From Pogonophryne albipinna (taxonomy: Eukaryota > Chordata > Actinopteri > Perciformes > Artedidraconidae): 64,000 nucleotides of DNA. The stretch covers positions 1 to 64,000 of the forward strand of contig JAPTMU010000152.1 in NCBI GenBank assembly GCA_028583405.1. Direction: 5' to 3'. Both the position numbers and the translations under genes were made by a program. Shown piece by piece: positions 47,285 through 59,399 of this stretch. How positions within the stretch are numbered: position 1 is the stretch's first letter; each line of letters starts with the position of its first letter. Under the pieces are notes generated by a model. It searched no databases and had not been told where the DNA came from. It was given only the letters and a program-made list of their open reading frames with translations.

Positions 47285-47907
47285 TCAACTGTTTAATGGT
47301 GTGTTCACACTGCAAGAAAAAAAAGTTTCTTCTTGTTCAAAGTCCTTTCGAAGAGTTGAATAAACAGCTTTGACAGGGACACGTGAATTCCACATCATTT
47401 TTAAACTCTCTGCCAACTTCACATTAGAAATGACAAAAAATAATTGATCCAAATTGAATTTATGATACAAGTATTCAAGCATTATTACAGTTATTTGACA
47501 AAGAATGAATTCAGACTTTTTACAAACTGGCTTCACAGCTACTTACCAATGACAGGAGCTGCTCCTCAGCGTGAAGTAGAGTAGATTTCAGTCACCAATA
47601 ACAAATAGTTAAAAAAAGGGAGGGAGATGGAGTTGGAGTATTGGTTTGGGTTTAATGATTAGTGAGTTGAAGGTTTGATTAACAATTTCATATGTTATTG
47701 AGAGATGGCGTCTTCGTCACGGGTGGGATTTAAGTCCACTACAGTCGTCCCTCGAATGGATACTCCTCCCATCCCTTCAGTTGATGATGAAGGTTGGGAG
47801 TTTTTACCTTCACCTCCACCTAGGAGACAACCAGGTGGAGGCAAATTATTAGAAACAGATGAAAGAAAAATAAATCACATCTATTTCCCTCCTTTCCCAC
47901 CGCTTAC
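47285..47907. other. Downstream flank of the LRFN transmembrane exon
   Basis: No certain gene. A plus-strand frame opens at 47705 with MASSSRVGFKSTTVV and a Pro-rich stretch (DTPPIPSVDDEGWEFLPSPPP), in a good start context, but has no recognised homologue and overlaps the antisense LRFN exon at its end. Confidence 0.4.
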
Positions 47908-48118
47908 CCTGCCCTGCAGAGGAGAAGAATGGAGGAACAGTGAGTGTGTTAGCTCCCCCTCCGTTGGTCTGGGAGCAGACGTTGGCATGTCGTGCTGTTG
48001 CTTTCTGTTTGTAGTGGTTACTGTGCAGCTTGTACTTCATTAGGAGGATGAAGATGAAGACAAGGACAGAGGCCACGATGATGCCTCCAATGATTATAAT
48101 CATGGTACCGCCAAGGAA
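47908..48118 (-). CDS. lrfn: LRFN-family gene, transmembrane exon
   Basis: The acceptor TTTCTTCAG at 48119 opens in phase 0 with [19 protein letters not shown], the near-invariant LRFN/SALM transmembrane helix. A juxtamembrane [12 protein letters not shown] segment and the family motif VCSQTNG follow. A donor-like GGTAAGC at 47907 ends the exon here. If it is not used, the frame runs to a stop at 47849, leaving a short tail without the C-terminal PDZ-binding motif found in some paralogues. LRFN proteins are postsynaptic membrane proteins that organise excitatory synapses. The paralogue cannot be settled from this part. Confidence 0.85.
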
Positions 48119-48955
48119 CTGAAGAAAGATAAAGACATAAGGACAGTAAGCCTGGTTTGCATTTATGATTTTTAAAGCGCTACTTTTTGCTTTGTGGTTC
48201 ACTGAGTCCGACCAAGTGAGATGATTCATCAACATCACAATGAAAACTGTTCAATAAACTGTGCGATATAACATAACAGCAAGGGGACTAGTTTGCAGGC
48301 ATGGATATAAGTAGTAGCTCGATACTTGATGGAACTTGAAATGAAATTGTTTTGTCAACCAGCTGATTACAAATATTGTTTTTATATAGCAATTATTGAA
48401 TAATTGAGAATAACATCAAATAGGCTTGCAATCTATAAGTTCACAACCCTTCAACAGCGCTGTTAACGTGTCCCATAACATTATGGTTTGAATAATGTTG
48501 ACCATCCACAATAAGGTGTAAGGATTTTATTCAAAAAAAATTCTGTCATGATACAGCAAAGGTTAAATTCATATTAACCGATGGATGCAAACAAATTCAT
48601 TAACTATAAAAATACGGACTTGTACATGCTATTATTTTTCAACATAATACTGTATCTTCTTCTTCTCCTATGGTCAGCAATTTCATAATTATTTGGAAAA
48701 TATTTGGGAGACACTAGAAAGAAATGCAACATCATAATGTCCCACAAGCCATCAAACTCCTTAATCAATGATGGCTAGGACGCACTGTTTACCCAGCTGG
48801 TCTGGCATATAAACATATTCTAGTAGAACCAAAAGATACCAACATATTACCCTAAATATTACTTTCCTCGTTGTTAAAGCGTATAGTAAGTCTGTTTGCA
48901 TGTATGTCCTCTCTTTCTGTGTGCATTTTGACCTTTAACTGCATGCATTCATCTC
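48119..48955 (-). other. LRFN intron, first part
   Basis: AT-rich intronic sequence between the transmembrane and FN3 exons. No gene or transposon end was recognised before about 48960. Confidence 0.6.
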
Positions 48956-48959
48956 CCAA

Positions 48960-50640
48960 TAACTAACTCGCGATTCTAATAATACCGGAAGTGAGGGACC
49001 GCTGGCAAGTTGCTGCCGCACCTCCTCTGTTGTCTGTCGATTGTTTCGTGTTGTTTTATCTCGATCTGTTGAATGTTGTCTTGTGCAACTGGACTCCAAA
49101 CCTGTCTGTTACAAACTTGTCTGTCCCATCTAACACTGTGACGATTAATTTAGCCGTTTAACAGTCTGTAAACGCGCTAGTGCTACTGTGCTGTCACTCG
49201 GTAGCTTGAAGCTAGCTGTGCCGGTACACGGCTCACCGTACTGGAGTACTTGGAGGGGGGGGGGGTCTTGCTGTGTTGCACCGTGAAAACATTAAAGTCA
49301 TTGCTGTCACTAGGCCTCGCGATCTACCAGCATTGCGGTCGACGTACTGGGCACCTCTGCCTTAGCTCCTTCAGGAGTACACCCCCTCCCGAATAAAATA
49401 ACGTACAGGAAGTCGACCATTTTCAATTTGGCGTCGGAAAGACGCAATTTATCGCGCTTTTCGTCCTCGAGACATGGGCAATTAAAAGTTATCACGGAAA
49501 TCTTTTTCTTTCGCACGGCGTAGCCGTGATTTGGCGCCAAAGTTCGCGTTCGCTCGATGCTAGGCGATCCCTCGCCATGGAACACGATGATGTCATAACT
49601 GAAACTGACATGCTCAGAACACCACCAAACTTCACATGATGGTTAACACTGTGGCCCTGAACAGCTCTAGGTCAAATCTGATGTTACTTAATGTGGCGTT
49701 ACCATGGCAACGGATCCTTCGCCATTAAACACGATGTTGCTGTAACTCCAATGGACACAGTCCCATGGTCCCCCAATCTTCACTTTTATATCACCGGTCC
49801 ATGCCTCAACAGCTCTACATGAAATCTGAGATCTCACCATCTGCCGTTTCCATGGCAATGCATCCCTCGCCAAAAAACCTAGTGTTGTCGTAATTCAATG
49901 GAAAATCATCCAAACGGCACCAGACTTCCGATGATGGCTAATGGTCTGGCCAGGAACAGCTCTAGGCCAATTATGGGATGTCATCATATGCCGTCTCCAT
50001 GGCAATGCATCCTTCGCCATAAAACACAATGTTGTCTTAAGTCAATGGAAAATGGTCCAAACTGCACCAGACTTCAGATGACAGTTAATGGTCCGCCCTC
50101 AACACCTCAATATGACAATAGTGAGTTTTCCTCAAAAGCTGTTGCCATGGCAACGCATCCCTCGCCGTTAAGCACGATATTGCTATAACTCCTGTGTAAA
50201 TGGTAAAAAAGGGTTCAAATTTCACATGTGTGCTAACCGTCAAGCCCTCGAGACATATATGAGTCAGTTTTGAGATTTCGTCAAATGTCGTTGCTATGGT
50301 AACAAAATGGTCGCCGTGAAACACGGTTTTCTCATAACTCCAGTTAACATGCTCCAAACGGCCCAAAACTTCACAGGTTTGATAACGATGTAGCCCTCAA
50401 CACATCTAGGCGTATTATGGGGTGTCATCAAATTCCGTTGCCATGGCGACAGATCACTCACCATCAAACACAATGTTTATGATACTGCTGTAACTCCCAT
50501 GTACGTTGTCCGATCGACCTGAAACTTCCCACGTTTGCCAACGGCCGAGTCCTCGAGACACCTAGACACACACGTCGACGTGCGTCGAAGACCCGCTCAA
50601 CGCTGCTTGCAGCTTTAATTATTATTATTATTATTAATAA
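48960..50640. repeat. Non-autonomous repeat with seven 148-bp degenerate units
   Basis: After a 5' part of about 600 bp, the marker CC(C/T)TCGCC...AACACGATG recurs near 49568, 49716, 49863, 50011, 50158, 50307 and 50454, a period of 147-149 bp. Ends GCTTGCAGCTTTAATTATTATT, a common 3' end of fish repeats. Lies in the LRFN intron. Confidence 0.8.
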
Positions 50641-50789
50641 TGTTTTTTTCTTTTTCTTTGCAGGTTGTCATGTTTAATAATTGAATCTGGATCACGATTT
50701 TTCATTTTGTTATGTTGTTTATTCTGTACACAACCACTATGGCAGTGGTTTTCAAACTGTGGGGACCACAGATGATGAGAATAAGAATA

Positions 50790-53139
50790 ATGCAAGATTT
50801 CTTTTCAGCACTGTAGCCAGGCTGACAGAGAGCCATAGCTCGATTGAGCCTTCTATTCCCATAGCACTCTGTAGTAATGATTTTATGTGCTTTTTTAACG
50901 ATAAAATTGTTACTATTAGAAACAAAATTAATTACCTCTTGCCTTTGACCAGTATAGTGTTATCAACAGCTCCCGGAAACGTAAGTTCTAATATTACACT
51001 AGATAGTAAACTAGAATGCTTTTCAGCCATAAACCTTGAACAATTAAATTCAATGATTCTCTCTTCTAAACCATCAACGTGCATGTTAGACCCAATTCCA
51101 ACTAAGCTGTTGAAGGAAGTTTTTCCATTAATTAGCACTTCTTTATTAAATATTATGAATATGTCTTTATTATCAGGCTATGTTCCACAATCATTCAAAG
51201 TAGCAGTGATAAAACCGCTTCTTAAAAAGCACAACCTCGATCCAGAGGTTTTAGCCAACTATAGACCTTCTAATCTTCCGTTACTCTAAAAAATTATTGA
51301 GAAAGCGGTCGCAAAACAGCTGTGTGATTAATTAAAAAACAATGATTTATTTGAAGATTTTCAGTCTGGCTTTAGAACACATCATAGCACAGAGACAGCT
51401 CTGGTTAAAGTCATAAATGACATTCTAATAGCCTCTGACAAGGGACTTGTCTCTATTCTTGTTTTGCTCGATCTCAGTGCTGCATTTGATACTATCGATC
51501 ATGATATCTTATTGCAAAGACTAGAGCACTTAGTTGGCATACAGTTAACTGCTTTAGGCTGGTTTAGGTCCTATCTATCTGAACGCTCTCAGTTTGTATG
51601 TGTCAATGATGAATTCTCTACGCAAACCAAAGTTAGCCATGGAGTGCCACAGGGCTCAGTGCTCGGACCTATTTTGTTCACATTATATATGCTTCCGTTA
51701 GGCAATATTATAAGGAATCATTCTGTAAATGTTCATTGTTATGTGGATGATACTCAACTATATTTATCAATCAAGCCTGATGAAATTAATCATCTAAATA
51801 AAAGTCAAGACTGCCTTAAGGACTTAAAAACGTGGATGACCTTACATTTTTTGATGTTAAACACGACCAAAACTGAAGTTATTGTACTTGGCCCGAAGAA
51901 TCTACGAAATAAATTATCTAAAGATAAACTAACTATGGATGGCATTAATTTGGCCTCCAGTGAGACTGTAAGGAATCTTGGTGTTATATTTGATCAGGAT
52001 TTATCCTTTAACACCCACATAAAATCAATTTCAAGGACCGCCTACTTCCATCTACGTAACATTGCAAAAATCAGGCATATCTTGCCTCAAAACGATGCAG
52101 AGAAACTAGTCCATGCATTTGTTACTTCAAGGCTGGATTATTGTAACACTTTATTATCAGGGTATACCAAGAAGTCAGTCAAGTCGCTTCAGCTGATTCA
52201 AAATGCTGCAGCTCGTGTACTAACCAGAGTTAGGAAAATGGACCACATTACTCCTGTTCTGGCTGCCTTACACTGGCTCCCTATAGAACACAGGATAGAA
52301 TTTAAAATTCTTCTTCTCGCCTATAAAGCCCTTAATGGGCAGGCGCCATCTTACCTTAAAGAACTCATTATACCCTACTGTCCTACTAGGGCATTGTTCC
52401 TATAGTCTCTAAAAGTACAATGGGAGCCAGAGCCTTTTCTTATCAATCTCCACATTTGTGGAATCAGCTTCCAGTTTGTGTTCGGGCGGCAGACACCCTA
52501 TCCGTTTTTAAGAGTGCGCTTAAGACCTTCCTTTTTGATAAAGCTTATAGTTAGGGCTGATTAGATTCAGCCCTTAGTTTTGCTGATATAGGCTTAGTTT
52601 GTCGGGGGACATCTTACTTCTTCCTTCTCTCTGTCTATACCTGTGTACTCTCATGTTCCGATTAACCCAGCTTCCCCAAATTTCTTTCTTTTTGGTGTCT
52701 ATATACGCTGGGATCCGGAGTCATGGATGATCCTGCGGTCCTGTGTCCTGCATCGCGAGCCCTGGATCTTGAGTCGTGGCTGTGGTCCTGGATCATAGGT
52801 CCTGGATGGATATCTTCGTGGATTCATCTTCCTGTTATACACACATGCATTTCCAAATATTTGGATTACCTATGTTGCAAATGTATTATCTTTTCAATTT
52901 ACACACGGCATCTATTGCACGTCTGTCCGTCCTGGGAGAGGGATCCCTCCTCTGTTGCTCTCCCTGAGGTTTCTCCCATTTTTCCCTTTAAACTGTTGGT
53001 TTTCTCCGGAAGTTTTTCCTTGTACGATGTGAGGGTCTAAGGACAGAGGGTGTCGTATTGTCATACTGATATTCTGTACACACTGTGAAGACCACTGAGA
53101 CAAATGTAACATTTGTGATATTGGGCTATATAAATAAAC

Positions 53140-53184
<45 letters not shown>

Positions 53185-53185
53185 C
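50790..53185 (+). pseudogene. L2-like LINE, copy B, reverse transcriptase with stops
   Basis: Covers the reverse transcriptase more completely than copy A: NYRPSNLP (one residue lost), [47 protein letters not shown], the catalytic [10 protein letters not shown] near 51740-51770, NTTKTEVIV and the C-terminal [12 protein letters not shown]. Stops occur near 51288 and 51330 and the C-terminal end is shortened at about 52400, so it is dead. The 3' end is a run of about nine TGAT repeats. Endonuclease sequence is absent, consistent with 5' truncation. Confidence 0.9.
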
Positions 53186-53283
53186 CCTGGTGGGTCGTGG
53201 AGGTACTGCAGGGGGGGCGCAGGAAGAAATTGTAAACAAACACTGCTCGAAAATATCTCATTGGTCAGAGAGCTGTGGGCATA

Positions 53284-53460
53284 CTGCTGCCATTTGCAAC
53301 ATCCTACTTGTGTGAGATAAGCTTTTCTGCTGTTGCTGCCATCAAAACGAAATACAGATCAAAGCTGAACATTGAGAATGAACTGAGAGTGGCAGTCTCA
53401 AAACAATAGCCCCGGTTTGAGAAGATCTGCAAGGGAAAGCAAGCACACACAAGTCATTGA
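53284..53460 (+). pseudogene. hAT transposase C-terminal dimerisation segment
   Basis: Reads LLPFATSYLCEISFSAVAAI, KTKYRSKLNIENELRVAVSK, then an in-frame TAG, then PRFEKICKGKQAHTSH and stop. This is the hATC region of ZBED/SCAND3-type hAT transposases. It belongs to the element at 50743-53842. Confidence 0.85.
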
Positions 53461-54048
53461 TAGGCTATGTGTGGAATAGGAATGGTATAGTGATGTGATC
53501 GTTTCCAACCTGCAGTAGAAATAGTAGTTAAGTGTTCATTAATATATTTTCCTTAAAGAAATTCAAATTTAAAAATCTACTACTCAGGGAAGAAGGTCTA
53601 CTAGTTTTAATTAGGTCAAATTAATTCACAGTATCTATTACAAGCACTTTTGTTCATGTGTAATCCATAATAAAATATAGAATTATAGTTGGAACTTTGT
53701 ATCTTCTTATTATTAGCAGAGAAAATGTAATGTTTTCACAACAATTAATCCTACCAATATAGATGGGAACCGGGTTGGGGGGGCCCGAAAATATTTCCAA
53801 TTACCCAAGGGGGGCCCGACTGAAAAAGTTTGGGAACCACTGCACTATGGCATTGCATACATATTGTCTGTCACGGGAAAATATTCCTAAAGTAACTTCC
53901 ATTTATTTCCTCTTGTAATAACAACTGTTTCTTCTGAGGAGTCTTTCCTTGTCTGCAGCAATGGTCTTAGGGCATTAGGGTGTTGAATGCTGTTCTGGCT
54001 AAATAACATTTGTTTTATTAGATGATGATGCAGGTATAACACACTTAC

Positions 54049-54232
54049 CTGGTCTCTTATTGAGTGACAGCGTCCATACTCCGTCTCCGTAGTGAAGGAC
54101 ACGCAGCCCACGAGCTTTGTTCCCGTCAGGGCGGTGATGCCATCATCGTAGACGGCCAAAACACATAGCTCATAGTCTCGCGATGACGCCAGGTCGCTCA
54201 GCAGGAAGTACTTGTGGTTAGCCGCGATCATC
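54049..54232 (-). CDS. lrfn: LRFN-family gene, second half of fibronectin type III domain
   Basis: A 184-bp exon with acceptor CTCATTCAG and donor CAG/GTAAGT. Its first base completes the Arg codon left open by the exon at 63262 (phase 2), and it ends in phase 0 directly before FLGGT of the transmembrane exon. It encodes MIAANHKYFLLSDLASSRDY, then ELCVLAVYDDGITAL and a GCVSFTTE strand, the standard second half of the LRFN FN3 domain. Both junctions match the family, so these three exons are consecutive. Confidence 0.92.
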
Positions 54233-54890
54233 CTGAATGAGCCGGAGAAGGAGACAAACACATTTTAGTGTTATATGTTCTATATTTATCCTGATATCTA
54301 GGTTGTTTGTAGATTATGGTTTTAAGTTTTGGAGAGACGATTATGGCGGCAGCACCTGCTCTAAGGGGCTGTTCTCATGCCGCAATTTGATTTTTCTGTT
54401 AAAGACGCTGTATTGTGGTTTTGGGTGGATCTGCGGTAAAACCCGGAGCGGACTTATTTAGTTGCCTTTGTTTGTTGGCCTATGAACTGGATTGAACCAT
54501 TGGGGTTGTAACCAACTGGACTTTTTGCTAAAGCGGATTGAACTCTATATATTGACTCTTTTCACCACACATTGCACACACACTGATCTTATATGCAATT
54601 TTCCCCCCGATGACATATATCTGACCAAAATGAAAATCGTGCGATTTATTTTGTATTGCATTTCGGTGATAGAGGAGATATCAAATAAAGTAATTAATTT
54701 GTGTATGGTTTGACTGAACAATTTCTGTTGGACTTTATTAAATATAGGTCAAACCTGTTGCAAAGTTAGGGTATTCCATATCTGTTCAATGTTATCTGAC
54801 TGAATGAAAGGAAGTTTTTTTAAATTATACTGCCTTTTGAAAAATAAAGATAATTGTGACAATGACATTTGTTATTTGTGTATTTTTATG
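54233..54890 (-). other. LRFN intron, no feature seen
   Basis: AT-rich intron between the two FN3 exons; nothing recognised before the TTAA element end at 54891. Confidence 0.6.
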
Positions 54891-54894
54891 TTAA

Positions 54895-55260
54895 AGGGCC
54901 CATGTCATGCTTTTCCGGTTATTACCCGGCCCCTTGTGTGTTATGAAGGTTTTTATGCATGTAAACGGTCTGCAGAGTCAAAAACCCTCAAAGTACACCC
55001 TAGCGAGTAAAACTCTAACACAGAAAATACCTGTCTATGCTGCCCCAGAACGCCTCGTTGGAGATTTCTCTTTTTCCATTTGTTACTTCCGGGAACCAAA
55101 ATGGACCAATCCGCGGAGCTCCTCACACACCAGGAGGGGTGGGGACATTTAGCGTACATTTTCAACTAATCAGCGACATACCTGCCGAGAAGCCAACTCT
55201 GGTTATTGGTAGCTCTATCCTAGCATTCCGGGGGTCAGAGCAGGCCACATTAACCCCTTT
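54895..55260. mobile_element. Left end of a TTAA-type element
   Basis: TTAA then AGGGCCCATGTCATGC, followed by TTTTCCGGTTATTACCCGG, the same terminus as the element starting at 57112. The matching right end is not found here, so this is a truncated copy. Confidence 0.65.
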
Positions 55261-55686
55261 CCTACCAAAACAGTTCCAGTTCTAGCTCCGGACTAGTGCT
55301 CTTCTGGTTATTCTTTTTAGCCCCAGTTGTATTTCAACTGCCCTATGCCTGCTCTTCACAATGGTCAATAATAGCGAATGGGTGGTCTTTAAAACTAATG
55401 TCAAAATAATCAGCATCACACTGTTAGTGTTGCCTGACTTCACATACGTGTGTTTTTCACAAGTCACTTTGCTCAGCACTACTGCTTGTAGTAACTTTAA
55501 TTTGCGGTACTCGCCATGAACTGTTATTGCTCAGGTTAATCTTGACCCAGCCTCCGAAGTAAGCGTGACATTTTTGGATCATGGTTCTCGACAGGCAGTC
55601 GATAGGGGCCAGATAAGTACCGGTTTTCGGGCCAAGAGCCGGCCCCGGCACTAGCTCCAAACTGGCCCTGGACCTGCTTTGGTGGG
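55261..55686. mobile_element. Possible MITE with imperfect inverted ends
   Basis: CCTACCAAAACAGTTCCAG at the left pairs (16 of 19) with the inverted right end CCCACCAAAGCAGGTCCAG. GC-rich arms continue inward. No clear target duplication was found, so the family is not assigned. Confidence 0.45.
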
Positions 55687-56053
55687 AGAGGGGCAATTGA
55701 GGCACATCTGAAACTTCTTGCTAAGAATAAACATAAATACAGTAGGATTGTTAGTTGTCTTCTATCTGTCTGCAAGTCATTTTGAAGCCATATCTTCCTT
55801 TTGAAATAACTTTAAGAATAACAACATTTGGGAAAATCTATTCTACAAAACTATTTGTCATACTACTTTAGTGCTGGATTGGTCCCTCCGTCTATTGTTA
55901 TCTAAACCAGTGCTTTCCGACCAGGGAGTTTATATGACTATGAGGCTGACAATCGAGCAGCTTCCCAATGTAAGGAGGCAGAGGCAGATCGTCAAGCAAA
56001 AACACCCAGTGTGAGAATTAATTTAGTGTACAACTATATACAAATAAACTTAA

Positions 56054-56131
56054 AGGTCCCATGTCATGGCCATTTCTACTTATCATAATTCCATTGTTGA
56101 GGTCTACTAGAATAGATTTACATTGTTCAAT
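56054..56131. mobile_element. Opposite end of the TTAA-type element, inverted
   Basis: TTAA then AGGTCCCATGTCATGG and 75 bp that are the reverse complement of 62928-63001, ending where a SINE begins. A fragment of the right terminus in inverted orientation. Confidence 0.65.
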
Positions 56132-56290
56132 GGGGCGGTGGTGGCGAAGTCGATAGGGACTTGGCTTGGTAACTGGAAGGTCACCAGTTCAAGTCCCGGC
56201 AAGACCAAGTGCTACCGAGGTGTCCCTGAGCAAGGCACTGCAATGTACTACAATGAATGGCAAATAACCAGGCTTGCTGAATGGTAACTC
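56132..56290 (+). repeat. tRNA-derived SINE (V-SINE-like)
   Basis: GGGGCGGTGGTGGCGAAGT start with an A box, B box AGTTCAAGTCCC near 56190, and the conserved CCGAGGTGTCCCTGAGCAAGG body. A 3' end after about 56290 was not located. Confidence 0.8.
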
Positions 56291-56541
56291 TTCAATTACT
56301 TCAATACAACCAAGTCGATCCAACCTACACCATCAATACTGAACCACCCAATGACACAAAGAGCAGCCTTTTATAGGCCCATCATTTAGGCTGTACCATT
56401 CACAGGGGTGCTACAGCTAGATATATTTTTATATAGAGCAGGGATAGATAAGTTCAATAATAAACCTGTCCCCACAATAATAAACATACAATCAATAACA
56501 TAGTAATTTAAATTACTAGATGAATGAGAACCTAATATAAA

Positions 56542-57105
56542 TCAACAAAACATAACTGTAACCGGGTTCCCTTGCCCCCTGCGTCCTCCTGCCATGTTAA
56601 CCCCACCTGGAACAATAAAATAGTATCTCCGAATACATTGCAACAATTCATATTTGCTGTGAACATGGTTTGGGTCAGAGATTATATTGTTGGAGAGCCT
56701 CACTAGGTTATTATGGTATGCTGAGTCATAAAGTCCCTGACAGGTTTGACCAACAATCTTTGAGCAGATTTCCAGCTGGTGGAGCAGTTTTGATTTTAAA
56801 GCAGTCGACAAACATTTGTAGCAATATCGTAGAAGAGTCAAAATTACAGAGGTGAAGAACAAAAGAGGAAATTGTCTACTCGCCTCAAAAAACCTAAGGA
56901 AGCGGCGAAAATAAATTATGTATTTTGTTCTTTTGCAGAGATAATTAATATGGTCTTTCCATGACAGCAGGTGGTCAATCATTACACCCTAGTATTTGTA
57001 TGAAACTCCCTGCTTGATTTCTTTCAGTATGGATTACAATGGGGACTATATGGGAGTCAGATGGTGAGCCAAAAACAATCTGTTGGGAAACCTTTGTTTT
57101 CCTGG
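56542..57105 (-). pseudogene. LINE reverse transcriptase C-terminal fragment
   Basis: The minus strand encodes KTKVSQQIVFGSPSDS, then after a frameshift VMIDHLLSWKDHINYLCKRT, FFTSVILTLLRYCYK and LHQLEICSKIVGQ, the thumb and C-terminal region of a CR1/L2-group fish LINE. Truncated at both ends; the TTAA element at 57112 begins just beside its upstream end. Confidence 0.7.
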
Positions 57106-57224
57106 TGTTAAAGGTCCCATGTCATGCTTTTCCGGTTATTACCCGTCCCCTTGTGTGTTATGAAGGTTTTTATGCATGTGAACGGTCTGCAGAGTAAACA
57201 ACCCTCAAAGTACACCCTGTAGGG

Positions 57225-58613
57225 CAGTGACCACCAACTGGCGGCCCGGGGGCCACATCCGGCCCGCCAGACATTCTCATCCGGCCCGTACGACGGGGGT
57301 GACTGTGGCGTTGGCGGAGTGGTTACTGCGTTCGCCCCCCACCCATTTTTTTTTTACAACGTCTCGTGAGTAAGGTGCAGTACCGGAGTTCAACAGAGAG
57401 GCAGCAGCTGCGGGACAGTAGACTGCGTACTGCGAAACCTTCCCTTCCTTGAAGAAGAAGAAGAAGTGATCCTTCGTTGTGAAGAGTCTGCTTTGTGCGC
57501 TCCGCACCACAGCAGCAGCCCCGCTGCGAAGAGGCCAACAGAGAGGCAGGAGCTGCGGGACAGTAGCCTAGAAGCAGGGTTGGGTTGTAACGGAATATAT
57601 GTAACGGCGTTACGTAATCAGAATACAAAAATCAAGTAGGCTAACTGTATTCAGCTGGCGTTATATTTGAAAAACGAGTAATCTGATTACAATTACTTTC
57701 GTAAACCTGAAGTGAATACATTTTGGAATACTTATTGGAATTATTGGTGGAAAAGTTTCCTCACAAAATGTAATATTCATTACTGGCAGAACTGTGTGCA
57801 CACTGCACAGCGCTGCAGCATGTCTGTGAGCGAGAGAGAGATGCAGCGTGTCTGTGAGGCCCCGCCCCCGCACGCAGATGAGAGAGAGAGAGATCTATTT
57901 TAAAATATATTGAAAGTTAGAAACGGAGATGGTTGGATAAAATGTGCAAGATAACGTTGATGTAGCATTTCTTTATTGTCGAAATGATGACATTTATAAC
58001 GGGATCAAATCAAAGTGAATGGCCTGCTGCTGCTGAATGCATGGGGCAAGTGACTGGAAACAGTTTTAAAAGTTATTACATCGTTTCAGATAATAATAAA
58101 TAATAATGATAATTCATTCTATTTAGGGGCGCCTTTCAAAGCACCCAAGGACACCTTACAATTCATAACATACTCTAAGGAAAGGTTTACAGTAGGAGAA
58201 TGCAGTCCGGGTGATGTTTTTTATGTGGGGTGCAGATGAGAGGGAGCTGTCCAGAATGACACCAAGATGTTGTGTTTGAGTTCTTGATACGCCAGTAAAA
58301 CAAGTGTCTCCTGCTCACCAAAACATACCCATCTGTTATGGAAAAAGAAAGTATTCCAAAAGTATTCTAAAAGTAACCTGAACACGTTACTTTTATAAGA
58401 CTGTAACTTTATTCTGATTACTTTCAGAGCATGTATTCAGTAATCAGTAACTGATTACATTTACAAAGTAACCCTCCCAACCCTGCCTAGAAGTGATCCT
58501 TCGTTAGCGTGAAGAGTCTGCTAAGCATTATGCAGTACCTGTACCCCCCCGGCCCGCGATAGTGTCTATTGGATACATTTTGGCCCTTGGACAAATGTAG
58601 TTGGTGATCCCTG
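57225..58613. mobile_element. hAT-type non-autonomous element
   Basis: Inverted ends CAGTGACCACCAACT and CAGGGATCACCAACT (two differences), flanked by 8-bp duplications CTGTAGGG and CTGTATGG (one difference). Subterminal GGCGGCCCGG/GGCCCG tracts. Contains another hAT-type element. Confidence 0.85.
57575..58485. mobile_element. hAT-type element nested inside a hAT
   Basis: Starts CAGGGTTGGGTTGTAAC and ends AACCCTCCCAACCCTG, with perfect 8-bp duplications CCTAGAAG (57567-57574 and 58486-58493). Complementary GTAACG...GTTAC tracts lie inside the ends. No transposase is present. Confidence 0.9.
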
Positions 58614-58621
58614 CTGTATGG

Positions 58622-59399
58622 AGTAACACTCTAACACAGACCTCCCCAAAATGCCTCGTTGGAGATTTCTCATTTACTTCCTGGGTATCGCTACGTAGGG
58701 ATACCCAGTAGCCACGCCCAGAGCTATGGCCGCACCCTCTGCCAGCCTTTTACGAAACAAAGCTTCCCAAACATTGCAGCGATTCATGCCGGATATGCAC
58801 AGCGTAGGGCACTGAAGAACGATGCTGTTCCTACTTTGTTTGGACCAGCGGGAGATTCGGGTACACAACCTGTAAGTATTCATTGTTGTTTGTGTATTTA
58901 TGATGTTTAAAACAAACAAGGTATCTACCACGACTGTTTAAATGGGTAAACGTTTTTCGGACTGCTAAGTTGGGATCGCGGAGAAATGCTCTCTGCAGAC
59001 CCATGCTCACAGCGTTATAAACCTTTTTCTTGGATGAAACATAAATTCAAACAAAAAAAGTGACGTAGATTTTACTCTCATCTATTATTCAAAACCATTC
59101 TATTTATTTTAACGTAAATTACATGCCAGTGTTTTATCTTTTTATTACTTGTATTTTTATACTTTATTTGCTATGAGTTATATCTGAAGCAAATTATGTT
59201 TCTGAAGATGTGTAGTCAATTCCACCCTTCAATGTAACATAAATGTGAACTCTCATTACAGGAACAATACCGGAAACAAACGTAGGAAAGACCCTCAGCT
59301 CGCTGATTGGATGTTTTAGCCGCAATGCACGTTTTTAAAGATATTACTGATTTGTAAATACTGAGTTGAGAGAATAGTAAAGTAAACAGATATTGTTCT
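58622..59399. other. Interior of the TTAA element, no gene seen
   Basis: Resumes the element body after the hAT target duplication. 58680-58730 contains an imperfect palindrome around GGGTATCGCTACGTAGGGATACCC. Confidence 0.4.

Larger units (their letters stand above)
50743..53842. mobile_element. hAT (Charlie-like) element with an L2 inserted
   Basis: Left end CAGTGGTTTTCAAACTGTGG and right end AAAAGTTTGGGAACCACTG are hAT/Charlie-type inverted repeats. Perfect 8-bp duplications CACTATGG flank both ends (50735-50742 and 53843-53850). An L2 LINE fills most of the interior, and only the transposase C terminus remains (53284-53460). Inserted in the LRFN intron. Confidence 0.92.
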
